This document shows, one piece after another, positions 1 to 11,269 of a stretch of DNA of 64,000 bases. Every line of letters starts with the position of its first letter. Position 1 is the stretch's first letter. The position numbers were made by a program, and so were the translations under genes. The DNA is taken from contig CAHIKZ030004727.1 of the NCBI GenBank assembly GCA_903632075.3, positions 1,445,001 through 1,509,000 on the forward strand. The letters run 5' to 3'. Source of the DNA: Acanthosepion pharaonis. Lineage: Eukaryota > Mollusca > Cephalopoda > Sepiida > Sepiidae. A model generated the notes under the pieces. It did no database searches. It worked only from the letters and a program-made list of their open reading frames with translations, and had not been told where the DNA came from.

Positions 1-600
1 AGTTTTTTTTAGCCTAAAAAATATGAACAGAATATTCTGTAATTGATATTCGTGCAAGAAGGTTATCATCATGGCAAGAGATAAAGAATTGACAAATTTG
101 CAAAAAGAACTGATTGTTAAGCTCTGGAAAGAAGGTAAATGTTACAGGAAAATAGATGGTAGAATAAATTCTACACCATATCAAAATATTTTGGAAGCAA
201 ATTTAATGATTTTGGCTGAAAATCTTGAACTTCTTCCTGAATGGATCTTTCAACAAGATAATGATCCTAAGCACACTACAAAATCTATTAAGAAATGGCT
301 TGCTGAAAATAATGTAAATATCCTGAAATGGCAGTCCCCAGAGCTAAACACAATTGAGAATCTGTGGCATTATTTGAAAATTCAAATCCAATAGAGAGCT
401 CCAACAGACATCCTGGATCTGAAGACCATATGCAAAGAAGAATGAAACAAAATACCAAGTAAAATTTGCAAATCATTGAGAACTACAAAACGAGGTTGGT
501 TGCTGTAGAAGTGAATAATGGCTATTCCTAAAAAGTATTAAATGAAGATTGTGTATTCTTTTTTTGTACTGTACAAATACTTTTTTCACCCTTTAAAATG
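1..600 (+). pseudogene. Tc1-like transposase, internally deleted
   Basis: The open frame from 71 to 394 (107 codons) joins a Tc1-type N-terminus (helix-turn-helix start with GKCYRKI) directly to the C-terminal end of the DDE domain. The QQDNDPKHT motif (second catalytic Asp) and SPELNTIENLWH (catalytic Glu) are visible. Roughly the middle half of a normal transposase of about 340 residues, including the first catalytic Asp, is missing. The Asp-to-Glu spacing is about two residues short of the usual DD34E. Reading past the stop at 392-394 gives more degraded transposase tail to about 520. An internal deletion of this type is usual for non-autonomous Tc1 copies. The left end may run past the window edge and the TIRs were not resolved. 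Not functional. Confidence 0.82.
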
Positions 601-1029
601 GATAAATGGGATTTATTTCTATTATATCAAATTTTTTTTGTTTTCTATGCACATTTAGTTATTATGGATCTGTGTACAGTTAATCATATGGATTATTTAG
701 TAGAACTAGTGAGTATTGTGACGTAAGTGAAGTGTAACATGTAGGGTTTTTTTTTTTTACTTGTTTGAGAAATATTATTTATAATTTGGAAGTTTTGATC
801 AGTAAAATGAATCTGCACAAAATTTCTGTTTTAAAAAATATTTGGTTTAAAAAACATTTGATGTCTAAAAACACACACACACATATATATATATATACTC
901 AAACACACAGTGCTAGGGATAAATTGTCATATAAATTATGTAAAAATGAAAATAATGCCACAGATTCTCATTTTAACAAATATATTTACCAAAATTATAC
1001 AAAATATCTTGAAATACAAAAGAGTAAAT
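601..1029. other. AT-rich spacer with short (CA)n(TA)n
   Basis: Contains poly-T at about 750 and a CA/TA microsatellite at 871-910. Nothing else recognised. Confidence 0.6.
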
Positions 1030-1765
1030 TTATTCTATATAATTGCCATTGGCTTCAACCACAGCTCCCAGATGATTTCAGAAACTCCTGCAACTGTTTT
1101 GGATGGTCTCCTTGTTTAAGTTGGTGAATACTGCCATTAGTTCATCTTTGATGTTATAAAGAGTTTTGTTGGTCTCTTGCTCAACTGTTCTCCACACAAT
1201 AATCAAGAGGGTTGCAGTCTAGGGTGTTTAAAACGTAAAAGGTGATGTAGTCACAATAAATGTTTAACAGCCATGCCTGGGTTCTTCTGCTTTGTGTGGC
1301 ATGGTGCAGCGGTTTCTGTTGCCAGAATTAGGGTCTTCCATCAAAACCCTCTTGACTCAGGGCAGCAGTATGGATATGGACCTTTTTTGATTCAGAGGGA
1401 TTGTTTTCAATCATGTCCTGGATCTCACCAACAAATTCAGGAGTTCTTTTCTTATCAGAATGATCAGGGTGAGTTTTACATGCTGCCAAACCTTCATAAT
1501 CACCATTAGACTAATCCAACCTTTCTAACTCTTCTTCACTGTCCTCATATTGACATAAAATACTCTGAAATATTTGTATGAGGGTAACTTCTGGCATGAA
1601 TGTATTCAATGTTGACAGTTGTTTCCAAATTTCTGGCAGTTTTTTTTGCATCATGGTGTCTTTTTTTTTACAGAAGATTGCCAAACTGACCCTACTATAC
1701 TTTGCAGTCTACAAAGTCAAAAACAGTGTACATGCACAAAATTAAAAATTTGAAAGGGCAATAAT
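1030..1765 (-). pseudogene. IS630/Tc1-mariner-type transposon remnant
   Basis: Read on the minus strand, the 3' part gives a CNPLDY-like motif followed by a degraded acidic/Gln-rich tail. This is the C-terminus of the eukaryotic IS630-like transposases (SPDLNPLDY...NK..LM..F). The part nearer 1750 matches a second fragment at 5085-5232 in opposite orientation, sharing the stretch around GTAGGGTCAGTTTGGCA. Stops and frame changes are frequent, and the central catalytic region has been deleted between about 1260 and 1330. A non-autonomous or dead copy. Confidence 0.65.
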
Positions 1766-1984
1766 TTACCCATCACACACTGTATATGATAAAATAGAGT
1801 TTTAAGTTATGCTATATTTGTGTTAAAGTGCTCAATATCAAGAATAGAAGATATGTAAATATAAAAAGTGATCATTAAAGTCGGTTTTAGGGTAACAGTC
1901 TGTTACATGCTAAACACAATCGCCAGGCCATGACATTTGCTTTAGCATGAAACAGAACTGTTGGGAGGTGTTGATAAAAAACAA

Positions 1985-2043
1985 AACTTTATTAATATAT
2001 ATATATATATATATATGTGGTGTATATATATATATATATATAG
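1985..2043. repeat. (TA)n microsatellite, interrupted
   Basis: Two TA tracts separated by GTGGTG. Confidence 0.95.
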
Positions 2044-2251
2044 TCCTGAATGGAGAGCATGTGTAAATATAAAACGACAAACAAAGTTTCATGCATGAAC
2101 ACAATCTTTGCCTGAAGATTGCATTCAAGCATGAAACAGACTTTCACAACTTTGTCTTGAAATCATTGTCCACACATCTTATATTTATGCATGCTCTATC
2201 TTGGATATTAAACACTTTTATTCTATGAACATAGAATACCTTAAAACCAGA

Positions 2252-2273
2252 CACACACACACACACACCCGTA

Positions 2274-2321
<48 letters not shown>
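2252..2321. repeat. (CA)n/(TA)n compound microsatellite
   Basis: (CA)n, a short GT tract and about 18 TA units. Confidence 0.95.
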
Positions 2322-2323
<2 letters not shown>

Positions 2324-2749
2324 TTATCTATTATATAATCAGTTCATTATTCTCTGATAGTCATTATAAATCCAGACAGGAATTTTAAATATTAATAATC
2401 TTTATTTCTGTATGATATTTTTCTTTATTTTTAAAAATGAATGTTTCCTAAATGAATTATTATAACATCCTGAGATGCTATTAAGAAATTTGAAATGTGT
2501 GATATATCGCCTAACGGTGCCTCTGAGTTGAGCAAGGTAAGAGGCTCTAAATCCTGCAGGTCTAAATTTTCAAGTTGTGAATAAACTGAAAGGTGTAAAT
2601 ATGAAGCCATGTTTTTACAATAGATTAAGAAGCTGTCAAAATGCAATAGATGGTAAAGGAAATTGAAAAAAAATATGTCAAGGAAGAGAAAGCAAGTAAA
2701 ATTGAATCAAATAACATAGCCTCAATATCAAATATCTGTGTATTTACAT
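2322..2749. other. Unclassified AT-rich sequence
   Basis: No repeat family or coding signature recognised. Confidence 0.5.
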
Positions 2750-2801
2750 ACATATATATATATATATATGAACAACACACAGAATCTATTATTTTACATA
2801 A

Positions 2802-2838
<37 letters not shown>
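2750..2838. repeat. (TA)n and (CA)n(TA)n microsatellites
   Basis: TA tracts at 2752-2769 and 2813-2838, with (CA)n at 2801-2813. Confidence 0.95.
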
Positions 2839-2940
2839 GGTAGCATGACCTCTCTAATGCATGTTTCATTAGATAATACTGCAAAAGTACTATTGTTGAG
2901 TTTTCTGAAATTAATGATTCTAAAAACTGCTTAAATGCTT
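2839..2940 (+). repeat. Penelope-type terminal repeat fragment
   Basis: Begins directly at the end of a (TA)n tract and contains ATGCATGTTTCATTA followed by a GTACTATTGTTGAG stretch. The same order occurs at 3660-3720 and, inverted, at 4920-4980. Only the first ~100 bp of the terminal repeat is present. Confidence 0.6.
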
Positions 2941-3084
2941 GTCAATTCTGATTGTTTTTCATTAAACATTTTCAAGGATTTTTTTTTTTTGTCATACTGC
3001 TTTATAAAAAATGGTGAGTCTGTGTTGTTGCAGACATTATTATTAAAGTTGCTGGAAGTTATGGTCACAACATTGTAACCTTGT

Positions 3085-3595
3085 TCATAACTGATGTTAA
3101 AGGAATGCCACTAGTAGACAAGGAGTTACAGAGTGTGAAAGTAAGGGAAAAGAATGAGTAGGTGGGGTGAAGAAAGGATAACAAGAAGAATGGGGCTTAA
3201 GGCATCTGAAGATGTTGATTGGCATAGCATTTAAATTTTTGAAGATTATAATTATCAGGGAAGCAAGTAGAGGAAGGGTGTTCAAGAGAAGAAGCTGTTA
3301 GAGTAGAAGAGATGGTTACATTTAACTATTTTCACACTAAAAGTGTGGGATGATATGCCAACCTAGTAGCATGCTTAAATTCATGCAATCAGGGCACCAC
3401 TGAAAATAACTTGTCAGAGCAGATGCCATGAAAATATTTATAGAAAAGATGGAAGGAAGCCACATTATATCAGTGAGAAAGTGACTGGAGTCAAGACCCC
3501 AAGTCACAACTGATCACATTGAATATATGTCTTCAGATTTGAGAACATCAAAATGAACAGCGGTGGAACTAGACCATATATGGCAACAGTATTCC

Positions 3596-3598
<3 letters not shown>
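3085..3598 (-). pseudogene. Jockey/CR1-like LINE, RT C-terminal fragment
   Basis: The minus strand encodes degraded parts of the region after the reverse transcriptase (WNTVAIYGLVPPLF in one frame). It aligns over its length with 54320-54840 of the large LINE further right, including the CCATATATGGCA stretch at 3575-3587. Many indels and stops. It ends abruptly at a (TA)n tract, on whose other side a Penelope terminal repeat starts, so the Penelope insertion probably broke this LINE. Confidence 0.75.

Positions 3599-3649
<51 letters not shown>
3599..3649. repeat. (TA)n microsatellite at Penelope left tip
   Basis: About 25 uninterrupted TA units between a LINE fragment and the left terminal repeat. 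Confidence 0.97.
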
Positions 3650-3654
<5 letters not shown>

Positions 3655-4975
3655 GGCAGCAATCCTTCATTTATGCATGTTTCATTAAAAACGACAGACA
3701 AGGTACTACGGTTGAGCTTTTTATTTAATTTTTCTTGTGTTCTGACAAAATTTTTTTTTTCTGGACAAAAGAGTGAAAAGAACTGTCCAAATGTTCTGTG
3801 TTTCTTGATAACATTTCTATATACCTTTAGCCATTATCAAGGATGATTAATTTTACATATGAACTTAGCCAAAAAAAAAAACTACCATTCTTAGATATCC
3901 TCGTTGAACACAACAATAACACTTTCATTACATCATTATACAAAAACCCACCAAGCAAAAACTCATGCCACCTTAATTTCAAAAGCGAATGCCCACTTAG
4001 ATACAAAATAGCTGTAATAAAAACTTTCTAAATAGAGCCCACCAGAACTCATCCCCGACTACTCTTTCTCAAAGAACTTAACAACGTTAAACAAACACTA
4101 ATTAACAACGGTTTCCCTAACTACCTTATAGACCAACAAATTAGACTATTCCTCCCCAAAGCAAGTAATAACGATAGCGAACACACAACTAAAAATCACA
4201 TACACATTTATTACAAAAACCAAATGCATATTAATTACAAACAAGATGAATCTTCTCTAAGACATATTATAAAGAAATATACTACTCCTATTGATCCGAA
4301 TAAAAAATCAAACTTATTATCTATTATAAAAAATTTAAGACGGCCAACCTTATCCTCAAAAAATAACAACACACCAACTAAGTCAAAATTACAAAGAACG
4401 AACATTATCTATGAGTTCAATGTTCTTTAAGGAACTGCGTTCCTCACCAAACCGGACTCATAAATAATTACATCGGCTACACAACCACATGTTTATCCAG
4501 ATGTCTTTACATTACACCTATCTGATCACAGTTCCATCAGAACACATTTAAAACACACACTCAGATTTACCTGACACTATTAGGAACATACTAGTAGAAA
4601 AAACACAAATATATTAACTGCATCCACTTGCAAAAAAAGACTAAAAATAATGGAAGCTCTAATAATAAAAAAAAAAAAAGCCAACCCTTAACAATATTAA
4701 CTATGAACAAAGCCACAATGTGCTAACCGTATTCGAAACTAAAAACATCACTACCACACACTGAACATACACAGAACACACACACTCTACTAAGCTGATA
4801 ATTGAATCATCCTTGATAATGGCTAAAAGGTATAGCCGAAAGCGCTCGGAAACACAGAACATTCGGACAGTTCTTACACACTCTTTGTCCAGAAAAGAAA
4901 GCTCTTGTCAGAACACAAGAAAAATTAAATAAAAAGCTCAACCGTAGTACCTTGTCTGTCGTTTTTAATGAAACA

Positions 4976-4978
<3 letters not shown>
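3650..4978 (+). mobile_element. Penelope-like element remnant with inverted ends
   Basis: The left ~195 bp (3650-3845) and right ~180 bp (4800-4978) are inverted copies of each other. Shared landmarks are the ATGCATGTTTCATT tip, AAAAGCTCAACCGTAGTACC and CCTTGATAATGGCT. Between them lie the tail of a Penelope reverse transcriptase and a GIY-YIG endonuclease. Both outer tips touch long (TA)n tracts. Penelope elements are known to carry LTR-like terminal repeats that can lie inverted. Length is about 1.33 kb against roughly 2.5-4 kb for full elements, so this is 5'-truncated. Confidence 0.8.
3846..4690 (+). pseudogene. Penelope RT thumb plus GIY-YIG endonuclease
   Basis: The frame starts just after where the RT active site (YVDD) would be. 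It shows KKLPFLDILV and TSLYKNPP, the post-catalytic signature of Penelope RTs. A linker rich in Asn/Lys follows (to about 4430). Then NYIGYTTTCLSR (YIG of the GIY-YIG nuclease, near 4469) and, after a frameshift, LKIMEALII (near 4650), which includes the catalytic Glu position. At least three stops or frameshifts are present, including the stop at about 4030 and another near 4430. The nuclease would nick DNA to prime reverse transcription; this copy cannot. Confidence 0.8.

Positions 4979-5040
<62 letters not shown>
4979..5040. repeat. (TA)n microsatellite at Penelope right tip
   Basis: About 31 TA units, followed by (GA)5. Confidence 0.97.
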
Positions 5041-5050
<10 letters not shown>

Positions 5051-5084
5051 TAGTGTGATAGGTAAACTGTCACCATTTTATATT

Positions 5085-5232
5085 TTCAATTTTGTGCATT
5101 GTTTGTTTTGATTTTGTTGACTGCACAGTATAGTAGGGTCAGTTTGGCACCATCTCTGAGAAAAAGAGCACCATAATACAATTTACTCCACCAGAAATTT
5201 GGAAACTGTACTGCTTGGTATTCACACTGAAT
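5085..5232 (+). mobile_element. IS630/Tc1-type transposon 5' fragment
   Basis: Matches the minus strand of 1560-1740, including GTAGGGTCAGTTTGGCA and CCAGAAATTTGGAAAC. Only the leading non-coding part and the start of the frame remain. Confidence 0.6.
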
Positions 5233-5407
5233 GCATTATGTTGGAGGACGAAAATTTTCTATGAAATTTTCTCGGACATTCAGGCCCGTAAATGTTGTTT
5301 AATACTGTTTATTATAAAACAGATCATTTACTTAAATATTTGTATCTATAAAAAGAATGTATAAATATAAAAATGTCTTAAAATAATTGCTGGACTTTGT
5401 CCATTTC

Positions 5408-5409
<2 letters not shown>
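5233..5409 (+). mobile_element. SINE D tail (tRNA head missing)
   Basis: ATTTTCTATGAAA, GACATTCAGG..GTAAATG and ACTTAAATATTTGTATCTA match the tails at 29770-29890 and, inverted, 63600-63760. Confidence 0.55.
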
Positions 5410-5444
<35 letters not shown>

Positions 5445-5583
5445 CCATGGAATATTAGTGTTTAAGCCTTTTTATTATATCCTTACTCTGTCTTGGACAT
5501 TGAGTTCTACCTGGATTCTATCCTCTTGGAATTTTTTTATTAAAAAAAAAATATATATGTGTATGTATGTATGTATGTATGTG

Positions 5584-5614
<31 letters not shown>

Positions 5615-5690
5615 TTTGCATATGTATGTGTATATTTACCACTAATATTATCTATCTCTATATATATATAATTATATTTTTATTATAAGA
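5410..5690. repeat. Microsatellite-rich repeat shared with 48.2-48.5 kb
   Basis: TA tracts at 5410-5441 and 5584-5605, plus ATGT repeats. The segment around 5445-5530 (CCATGGAATATTAGTGTTTA, then GACATTGAGTTCTACCT) recurs inverted at 48440-48520, so it is part of a dispersed repeat. Confidence 0.7.
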
Positions 5691-6044
5691 GATTATAATA
5701 AGAATATTTTGAAATCACTACACAAAAGCTTTCATGTTTCTTCAATACTATGATTGTATTCAAGTGATGGTAAGTAACTTATATGTATAATCAGATGAGC
5801 TAAAGAAGCCAACACTGAAGAAAATACAGAACATTTACCGATTCTTTGATTTCTGCAAATAAGTGAGCCTTGAAAGATACCATAGCTATCAAATTTCTTC
5901 AAATTCAATACAGATAGCAAATATTAAAATCATGAAGTCCCTTTCTTGTAAGATATTTTGCAGCATTTCTAAAAATTTTCTTAATCACATTTTCAATAGA
6001 CATTAATTAAAATGTGTTTAGAAAATGTAAATCTGATAAAAACA
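5691..6044. other. Unclassified AT-rich sequence
   Basis: Nothing recognised. Confidence 0.5.
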
Positions 6045-6304
6045 AAATTCCTTATGTGCTCCTCATCATTATAATTCTCATGACTGGGTGTTGTCATAGT
6101 TACTGCATAGCTGAGTACCTGAACAGCTCCCTGCACATGTCTCTGTCGCATGATAGTGTCTGAGTCTCTGTGAATATATGGCTTTAATTCTGCTATTAAT
6201 AACCAAGATTTGCAGGTGTAGAGAAAGATTGAAAGGCTAATACATGCAATGGTCTCTGATCTTTGCTTTAGAGAAGGCGTTCTTATCTTTCCAGATAGAA
6301 TCAT
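6045..6304 (-). pseudogene. RTE/LINE C-terminal fragment
   Basis: The minus-strand frame contains SGKIRTPSLKQR and SLSIFLYTCKSWLLIAELK. These correspond to the W+D+N(I)SLK..R and S(I)FLYACE(T/S)W(T)L.AEL blocks that follow the reverse transcriptase domain in RTE/BovB-type and related LINEs. About 100 residues remain, and both ends are lost. Confidence 0.68.
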
Positions 6305-6654
6305 GTGTTCAATAAAATAAGATATAGTTTTTTATGACAGAAACAAAAATTAAAAATAAATGTTAATCTGTATCCAAAAAGTCTTTTTCTAGCTGCTAAC
6401 AGCTGAGAGGAGGTTAAACTTGACTCTTATCAACAATAGTCTCCCAGTCAAAGGAAATCTCTTAGATTAGAAATTCATAGCAAAAAAATAAAGAACCTCT
6501 GTTAGGTTGGTTGATTCTATGACTTATCAAAACTTGTTTGGCAATTTAATGTCAACTTTTGTATGGTGCATCTAGTAAATAACAAACCCATTACTGAGTA
6601 GTAATGTTAGGTTGATTGGATTTATCAACACCTCTTATGAATTATGTTAGGGAT
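6305..6654. other. Unclassified AT-rich sequence
   Basis: Nothing recognised, apart from two short similar GTTAGGTTGATT-containing stretches near 6500 and 6605. Confidence 0.45.
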
Positions 6655-7850
6655 TCTTTCTCTTATGTACTTTAATTTTCCATTTCCTCCCTCACTTTAT
6701 ACTTCTCTCCTTTTCCCTCTCACTTTTTACTTCTCTCTTTTAACTCTCACTTTCTATTTCTCCCTTTTCCCATTCCCTTTTTTCTCCACTTTTTCCTCTC
6801 ACTTTTTATTTCTCTCCTTTTCTCTCTCACTTTCCGTTTCTCTCCTCTTACCTCTCATTTCTCCTCCCCTCTCTTTCCGTTTCTCTCCTCTACCTCTCTT
6901 TCCATTTCTCCCTTTCTCTCCTTTCCTTTCTCTCCCTCTTTTACCTCTCCTTTCCGTTTCTCTCCTCTTACCTCTCGCTTTCCGTTTCTCTCCTCTTACC
7001 TCTCGCTTTCCGTTTCTCTCCTCTTACCTCTCGCTTTCCGTTTCTCTCCTCTTACCTCTCGCTTTCCGTTTCTCTCCTCTTACCTCTCGCTTTCCATTTC
7101 TCTCCTCTCTACCATTTCTCTCCTTTCCTCCTTTCTCTCCTCTTACCTCTCCTTTCCATTTTCTCTCCTCTTTCCATTTCTCTCCTCTTACCTCTCGCTT
7201 TCCATTTCTCTCCTCTTACCCTCTCGCTTTCCCGTTTCTCTCCTCTTACCTCTCCTTTCCGTTTCTCTCCTCTTACCTCTCCTTTTTCCTCCTTTCTCTC
7301 CTCTTACCTCTCCTTTCCGTTTCTCTCCTCTTACCTCTTTATTTCTCTCCCTCTTACCTCTTTCATTCTTTCCGTTTCTCTCCCTCTTACCTCTCGCTTT
7401 CCGTTTACCTCTCCTCGTTTTCTCCCTCTCGCTTTCGTTTCTCTCCTCTTACCTCTCGCTTTCCGTTTCTCTCCTCTTACCTCTCGCTTTCCGTTTCTCT
7501 CCTCTTACCTCTCGCTTTCCGTTTCTCTCTTTCTCTTCATTATCTTTCTCCTTTTCCATCTTTTTCTTTCTCTATTCTTTTTCCTCTCCTTTCCCCCTCT
7601 CACTTTATTTTTATTTTTCCCATTCTTCTGTTCTTTCATTATCTTTCTCCTTTTCCATCTTTTCTTCCTCTATTCTTTTTTCTCCTTTTCCCCTCTCCTT
7701 ATTTTTATTTTTCCCATTTTTATTTTTTCATCCCTCTTTCACTTTTCCGTCTTATTTTTTATTTTTTCATCCCTCTTACCTTTCTTATTTTTCCCTTACC
7801 TCTTACCTTTCTCTCCTCTTGCCTCTCACCTTCGCCTTTTTCTTGTTGTA
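6655..7850. repeat. 1.2-kb polypyrimidine block with 28-bp minisatellite
   Basis: The plus strand is almost purely C/T. The core (about 6950-7110 and 7435-7530) repeats a 28-bp unit made of CCTCTCGCTTTCCGTTTC and TCTCCTCTTA, with flanking degenerate versions. A 415-codon frame runs through it, but it encodes only Ser/Phe/Leu/Pro and cycles through three frames because 28 is not divisible by 3. I treat it as non-coding. Long purine/pyrimidine asymmetry of this kind can form triplex (H-) DNA. Confidence 0.93.
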
Positions 7851-8775
7851 ATATTGCAATGCAGTTATTTCTGATAACTAGCTCTATTTAATTTTTGTAT
7901 TTAAAATTACCAAAAGCCAGTTTTCAAAAATCTAAAATCCCACACCCTTAAATACTGGAATAATCAGGCTGCTCTTGACCCCATATAAATTCACACCCTA
8001 AGATTCTACAAACTTTGAATTAACCTCAAGTACAAGATATCACTATTTTCAATTCCTTTTCCCAAAGTTAACTTTCAAATAACAAGACAAACTTTTTTTT
8101 GGACAGGAATTTCAGATCTCTGTCTTTTACCTTGCTAATTTAAACAAAAGTATGACTTCTTTTTGCTTCACATGTTAACAATGCACATTAAAAGACAATA
8201 AACATATATCATTCAGTGATTTTTTTTTTTTTTTTTTTTTTTTATAAATTTAATAAACAGTACAATTCAGGCACATTTAAATTAGTCTCGATTAAATGAT
8301 TTAATTTAATCAATCAATTCTACTATTTGCCGCTGGTATCAATTTTTATTTGATAAGTCTATCAACCAGTCAATTTCTATCAATTAAATCTTTGGCTTGT
8401 AAATAAAGAACAAGAGTAAGCAGAATCTAATTAGCATTTTCCCTGATTGCCAGAATTTAGGTGTAAATATCCTCTATTCTTTGACTTATCTGTTTATTAT
8501 CTTTAAATTTTACAGATTGTAAAATCTTGTCTTTTTCTTTTTTCTAACATTCTATCTTTCCACCCTCTTCATCTTCACATGCAATAGACCTAACACTCAA
8601 CTTCATCTATAGAAACAAATTAATGTAATATTTTCTGGCAAACTATCAGTTACAACAACAATAATAAAAATAAAAACAAAATAAAAATATAAAATAAAAA
8701 AAAACAAAAAAACTTTACAATCCACTGCTAGTAAAATTACTGAAGACATAAAATTAGTTGAAGTCATAAACTTGT
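7851..8775. other. AT-rich spacer with poly-T
   Basis: A 24-base poly-T lies at about 8220-8243, with poly-A-rich sequence at 8660-8712. No family recognised. Confidence 0.5.
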
Positions 8776-8779
8776 GTTC

Positions 8780-9230
8780 AAATTATTTTGATTTCAGCAT
8801 TAAATAACCAATGGAGGTTGATATGCCACCAAGCAAAATCAACCAACCAGACCTCATGGACTGACATTACAGAATCACAAAGAAAGAACTGTAACAGATA
8901 ACAGATACCATATCACTTGAGGACTTTCAACAGAAGCAACAACTAAAATGGATAGCACATATAACTTGAGAAAATAATAACATAATCAAGATGCTGATTT
9001 TTCACATTACTCCAAACAAAAGACAAGGAAGGAAACCCCATCAATACTGGAAAGAGTGATAACAGCTACTGAGCTTGAGAAACCTATTTTTGTGAAAATT
9101 TGTTTAAGAGAAAGATTTTATCAGTTTCAACTGCCAGTATCATTGCCTGTTCCATTAATAAAAGTGGAATATTTCCTTATAAGAAAAAGGCTAATATTAT
9201 CATTGCCGTTAGAGATTTTGAGAACAGATA
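8780..9230 (+). repeat. Interspersed repeat family A, copy 1
   Basis: Shares CACTTGAGGACTTTCAACAG, AGCAACAACTAAAATGGATA, CTGGAAAGAGTGATAACAGC and TTTCCTTATAAG with copies at 12000-12410 (-), 15835-16215 (+), 25140-25600 (-) and 27430-28045 (+). No protein domain is evident. Probably a non-autonomous transposable element of unknown class. Confidence 0.7.
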
Positions 9231-9599
9231 CTACACTTAGTATTTACTTACCGCCCCACACTGGCAGAATATGATACAAAGTTAGTTTAATGTGGGTATT
9301 CCAAATGTGTGCACTCGAGTCAGGTCCCAAAATAACCCTTCTTCTTCTTTGAACACTAGGTAAAGAATGATGATTTTTCTTTGTTCAAGATCACTCTTCT
9401 CTCAACTCAGAATACTTCATCATTGGCCTCTGGACGGAAAACAGGAATGCTGTTTTCTATTAGTAGACTTATTTGGGATGCAGTGTGGAATGTTCAAATG
9501 ACCAAAACATTTTTTTTTAATATTTGGACACTGTTTTGACGAGTAAATTTCCAGCAAGAAAATGGTTCTTGCTTGACAATTCAGTTAAAAACAAATAAG

Positions 9600-9786
9600 T
9601 TTAAATAATCCAGTACACACTCCTCCCCGGTCTTTTGAACAGAAGTAGATGTTTATCCCTTTTATTCTGTTTACGATTTCCAGTTCATTCTAAAGTCTTC
9701 TCATTCTTTTTCACTCTCAGTAGTCCCTTGCATCTTAGTAGTGTTATCCCTTTGCTTGGAGTGAATTGATTAAAAAAAAAAAAAAG
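9600..9786 (+). mobile_element. LINE 3' end (tail fragment)
   Basis: CCCTTGCATCTTAGTAGTG followed by GTGAATTGATTAAAAAA matches the 3' end of the LINE copy finishing at 38276. Only the untranslated end remains, terminating in poly-A. Confidence 0.55.
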
Positions 9787-11030
9787 TAATCTCCAATAAA
9801 TCAGTGTATAATAATGGTTTCCTCATCTCCAAAATTCAGAGAGAAATTACTAGAACAATCAAGATGAGGAGACTCATCTAAATAAATCAGTTTATAATAA
9901 GAAGAATTCTTCATTTTGAGAATTGAGGTTTAAAAAAAATGAGTTTAAATAATCTAAAATTATGCAAAAATTTAATCAAAGACAATGATAGTGTTAAATT
10001 TGATAAGAATCCCTGTAAAAGTGCTAAAATTGTTAGTGTAGTTGACTTGCATCATAGCAGCCAAACTCATGTTCATGGAGATAAAAGCATACTTGAAAGG
10101 AAATAAAATGTACACAAATAACAGAAAAAGCATTGTAAATTGTATGTTACTTTCATACAATTTATTTATATTTTTTGTGTGCATTGGTGTGTGTATTTTT
10201 TACGTTACAATTGTTTTATGGTACATATGATAAAAGGAAGAAATTTACTCTGTAGTATTGCAAGCCACATCAGAGAAGTTTTGGCAAGATGTCCATATTT
10301 CGATCAGCAACAGCTTTTGTTGCATGCTGGGAGTATTTTTATTTTTTCATTTAATTTATTTTATACAACGTTTTTATGTTATTGTTTTAATTTATTTATA
10401 ATTTTCATTATTATTATCTTATATTTTATTTCTATTTATTTATAATAATAATGTCGCTACAGTAAGCATGGCATCACTTGATCCTGACAATATTTCACCA
10501 GAGATAGCAAAATACAAATGTCATTGTTGTTGTTGCTGTCAAAGCATTTATAAGGATGACGATATCTTTGATTTTACAAGAAGATTAAAAACAATTATAT
10601 TTAAGAAGACTTGGCCAAACCAGGAATTGAAACCTGGTCACTTGACTTGAATAGCATTGAAGCTACCAAACAAAATCTGCATAATGTTAGTCAGATTAAT
10701 TTGACTTCTTAAATTCAAGTGGAGTTTTATGTGCACTTGCTCAAGAATCAATCATCTGTGACTATTCTTCTAATAACAACAACAACAACAACAACAACAA
10801 TATTAAGTTTCACTGAACAAGGATGCATGGGATTTTTTTTCTTATACAAATGATGTGAATTTCTGTTGCTTAGTCTGGGGAAAAAATAAACATTCATCAT
10901 CATCATTGGTGACATCATCATCATCAATAACACAATGGGTTGCACTGAGAATTCCAACAAGAATAGTCTCAAACTATGTTGTTGTTATTTATTCATTGTT
11001 CATATTTTGAAATATTCAGTTATAGTTATT
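9787..11030. other. AT-rich spacer with trinucleotide repeats
   Basis: Contains (AAC)n at 10774-10801 and imperfect (ATC)n at 10890-10926. The frames here are low-complexity. A trace of a Tc1-like LDLNSIE motif near 10645 is too weak to call. Confidence 0.6.
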
Positions 11031-11035
11031 TTTAA

Positions 11036-11265
11036 ATTTCTCTTTCTTTCTCTTTCAATTTCTTTCTCTTCCTCTCTCTTTCTCTTCCTCTCTCTTTCTC
11101 TTCCTCTCTCTTTCTCTTCCTCTCTCTTTCTCTTCCTCTCTCTTTCTCTTCCTCTCTTTCTTTTTCTTTCTCTTTTTCTTTCTTTCTCTTTCTTCCCCCT
11201 CTCTCCTTTCTCTCTCTTCTTCTCTTTCTCCACTATCAATTTTTTTCTTTTCTTCTTTCTCTCCA
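11036..11265. repeat. Pyrimidine-rich minisatellite (CCTCTCTTTCTCTT)n
   Basis: A 14-bp C/T unit is repeated about eight times and then degenerates. The long frames on both strands are low-complexity artefacts (Ser/Leu/Phe on plus, Arg/Glu/Lys on minus). Confidence 0.92.
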
Positions 11266-11269
11266 TTTT

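Noticed and set aside
3504..3846. Frames with IYIYIY repeats
   Set aside because: They are (TA)n read-through joining unrelated LINE and Penelope sequence. The same applies at 4807-5076, 22544-22792, 30439-30852 and 48790-49070.
4805..4860. True hammerhead in the Penelope terminal repeat (CCTTGATAATGGCT...AGCCGAAAGCGC)
   Set aside because: Stem II and GAAA look right, but the core reads TTGATAA in both copies seen (here and near 30605), two departures from CTGATGA, with weak stems I and III. Possibly descended from one; not called.
6644..7891. 415-residue open frame
   Set aside because: It is translation of a C/T-only minisatellite. The composition is restricted to Ser, Phe, Leu, Pro, Arg and Tyr, and the 28-bp period is incompatible with a conserved protein repeat.
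10468..10650. Cys-rich 60-residue frame (CHCCCCCQ)
   Set aside because: The cysteines come from a (TGT)n-like microsatellite.
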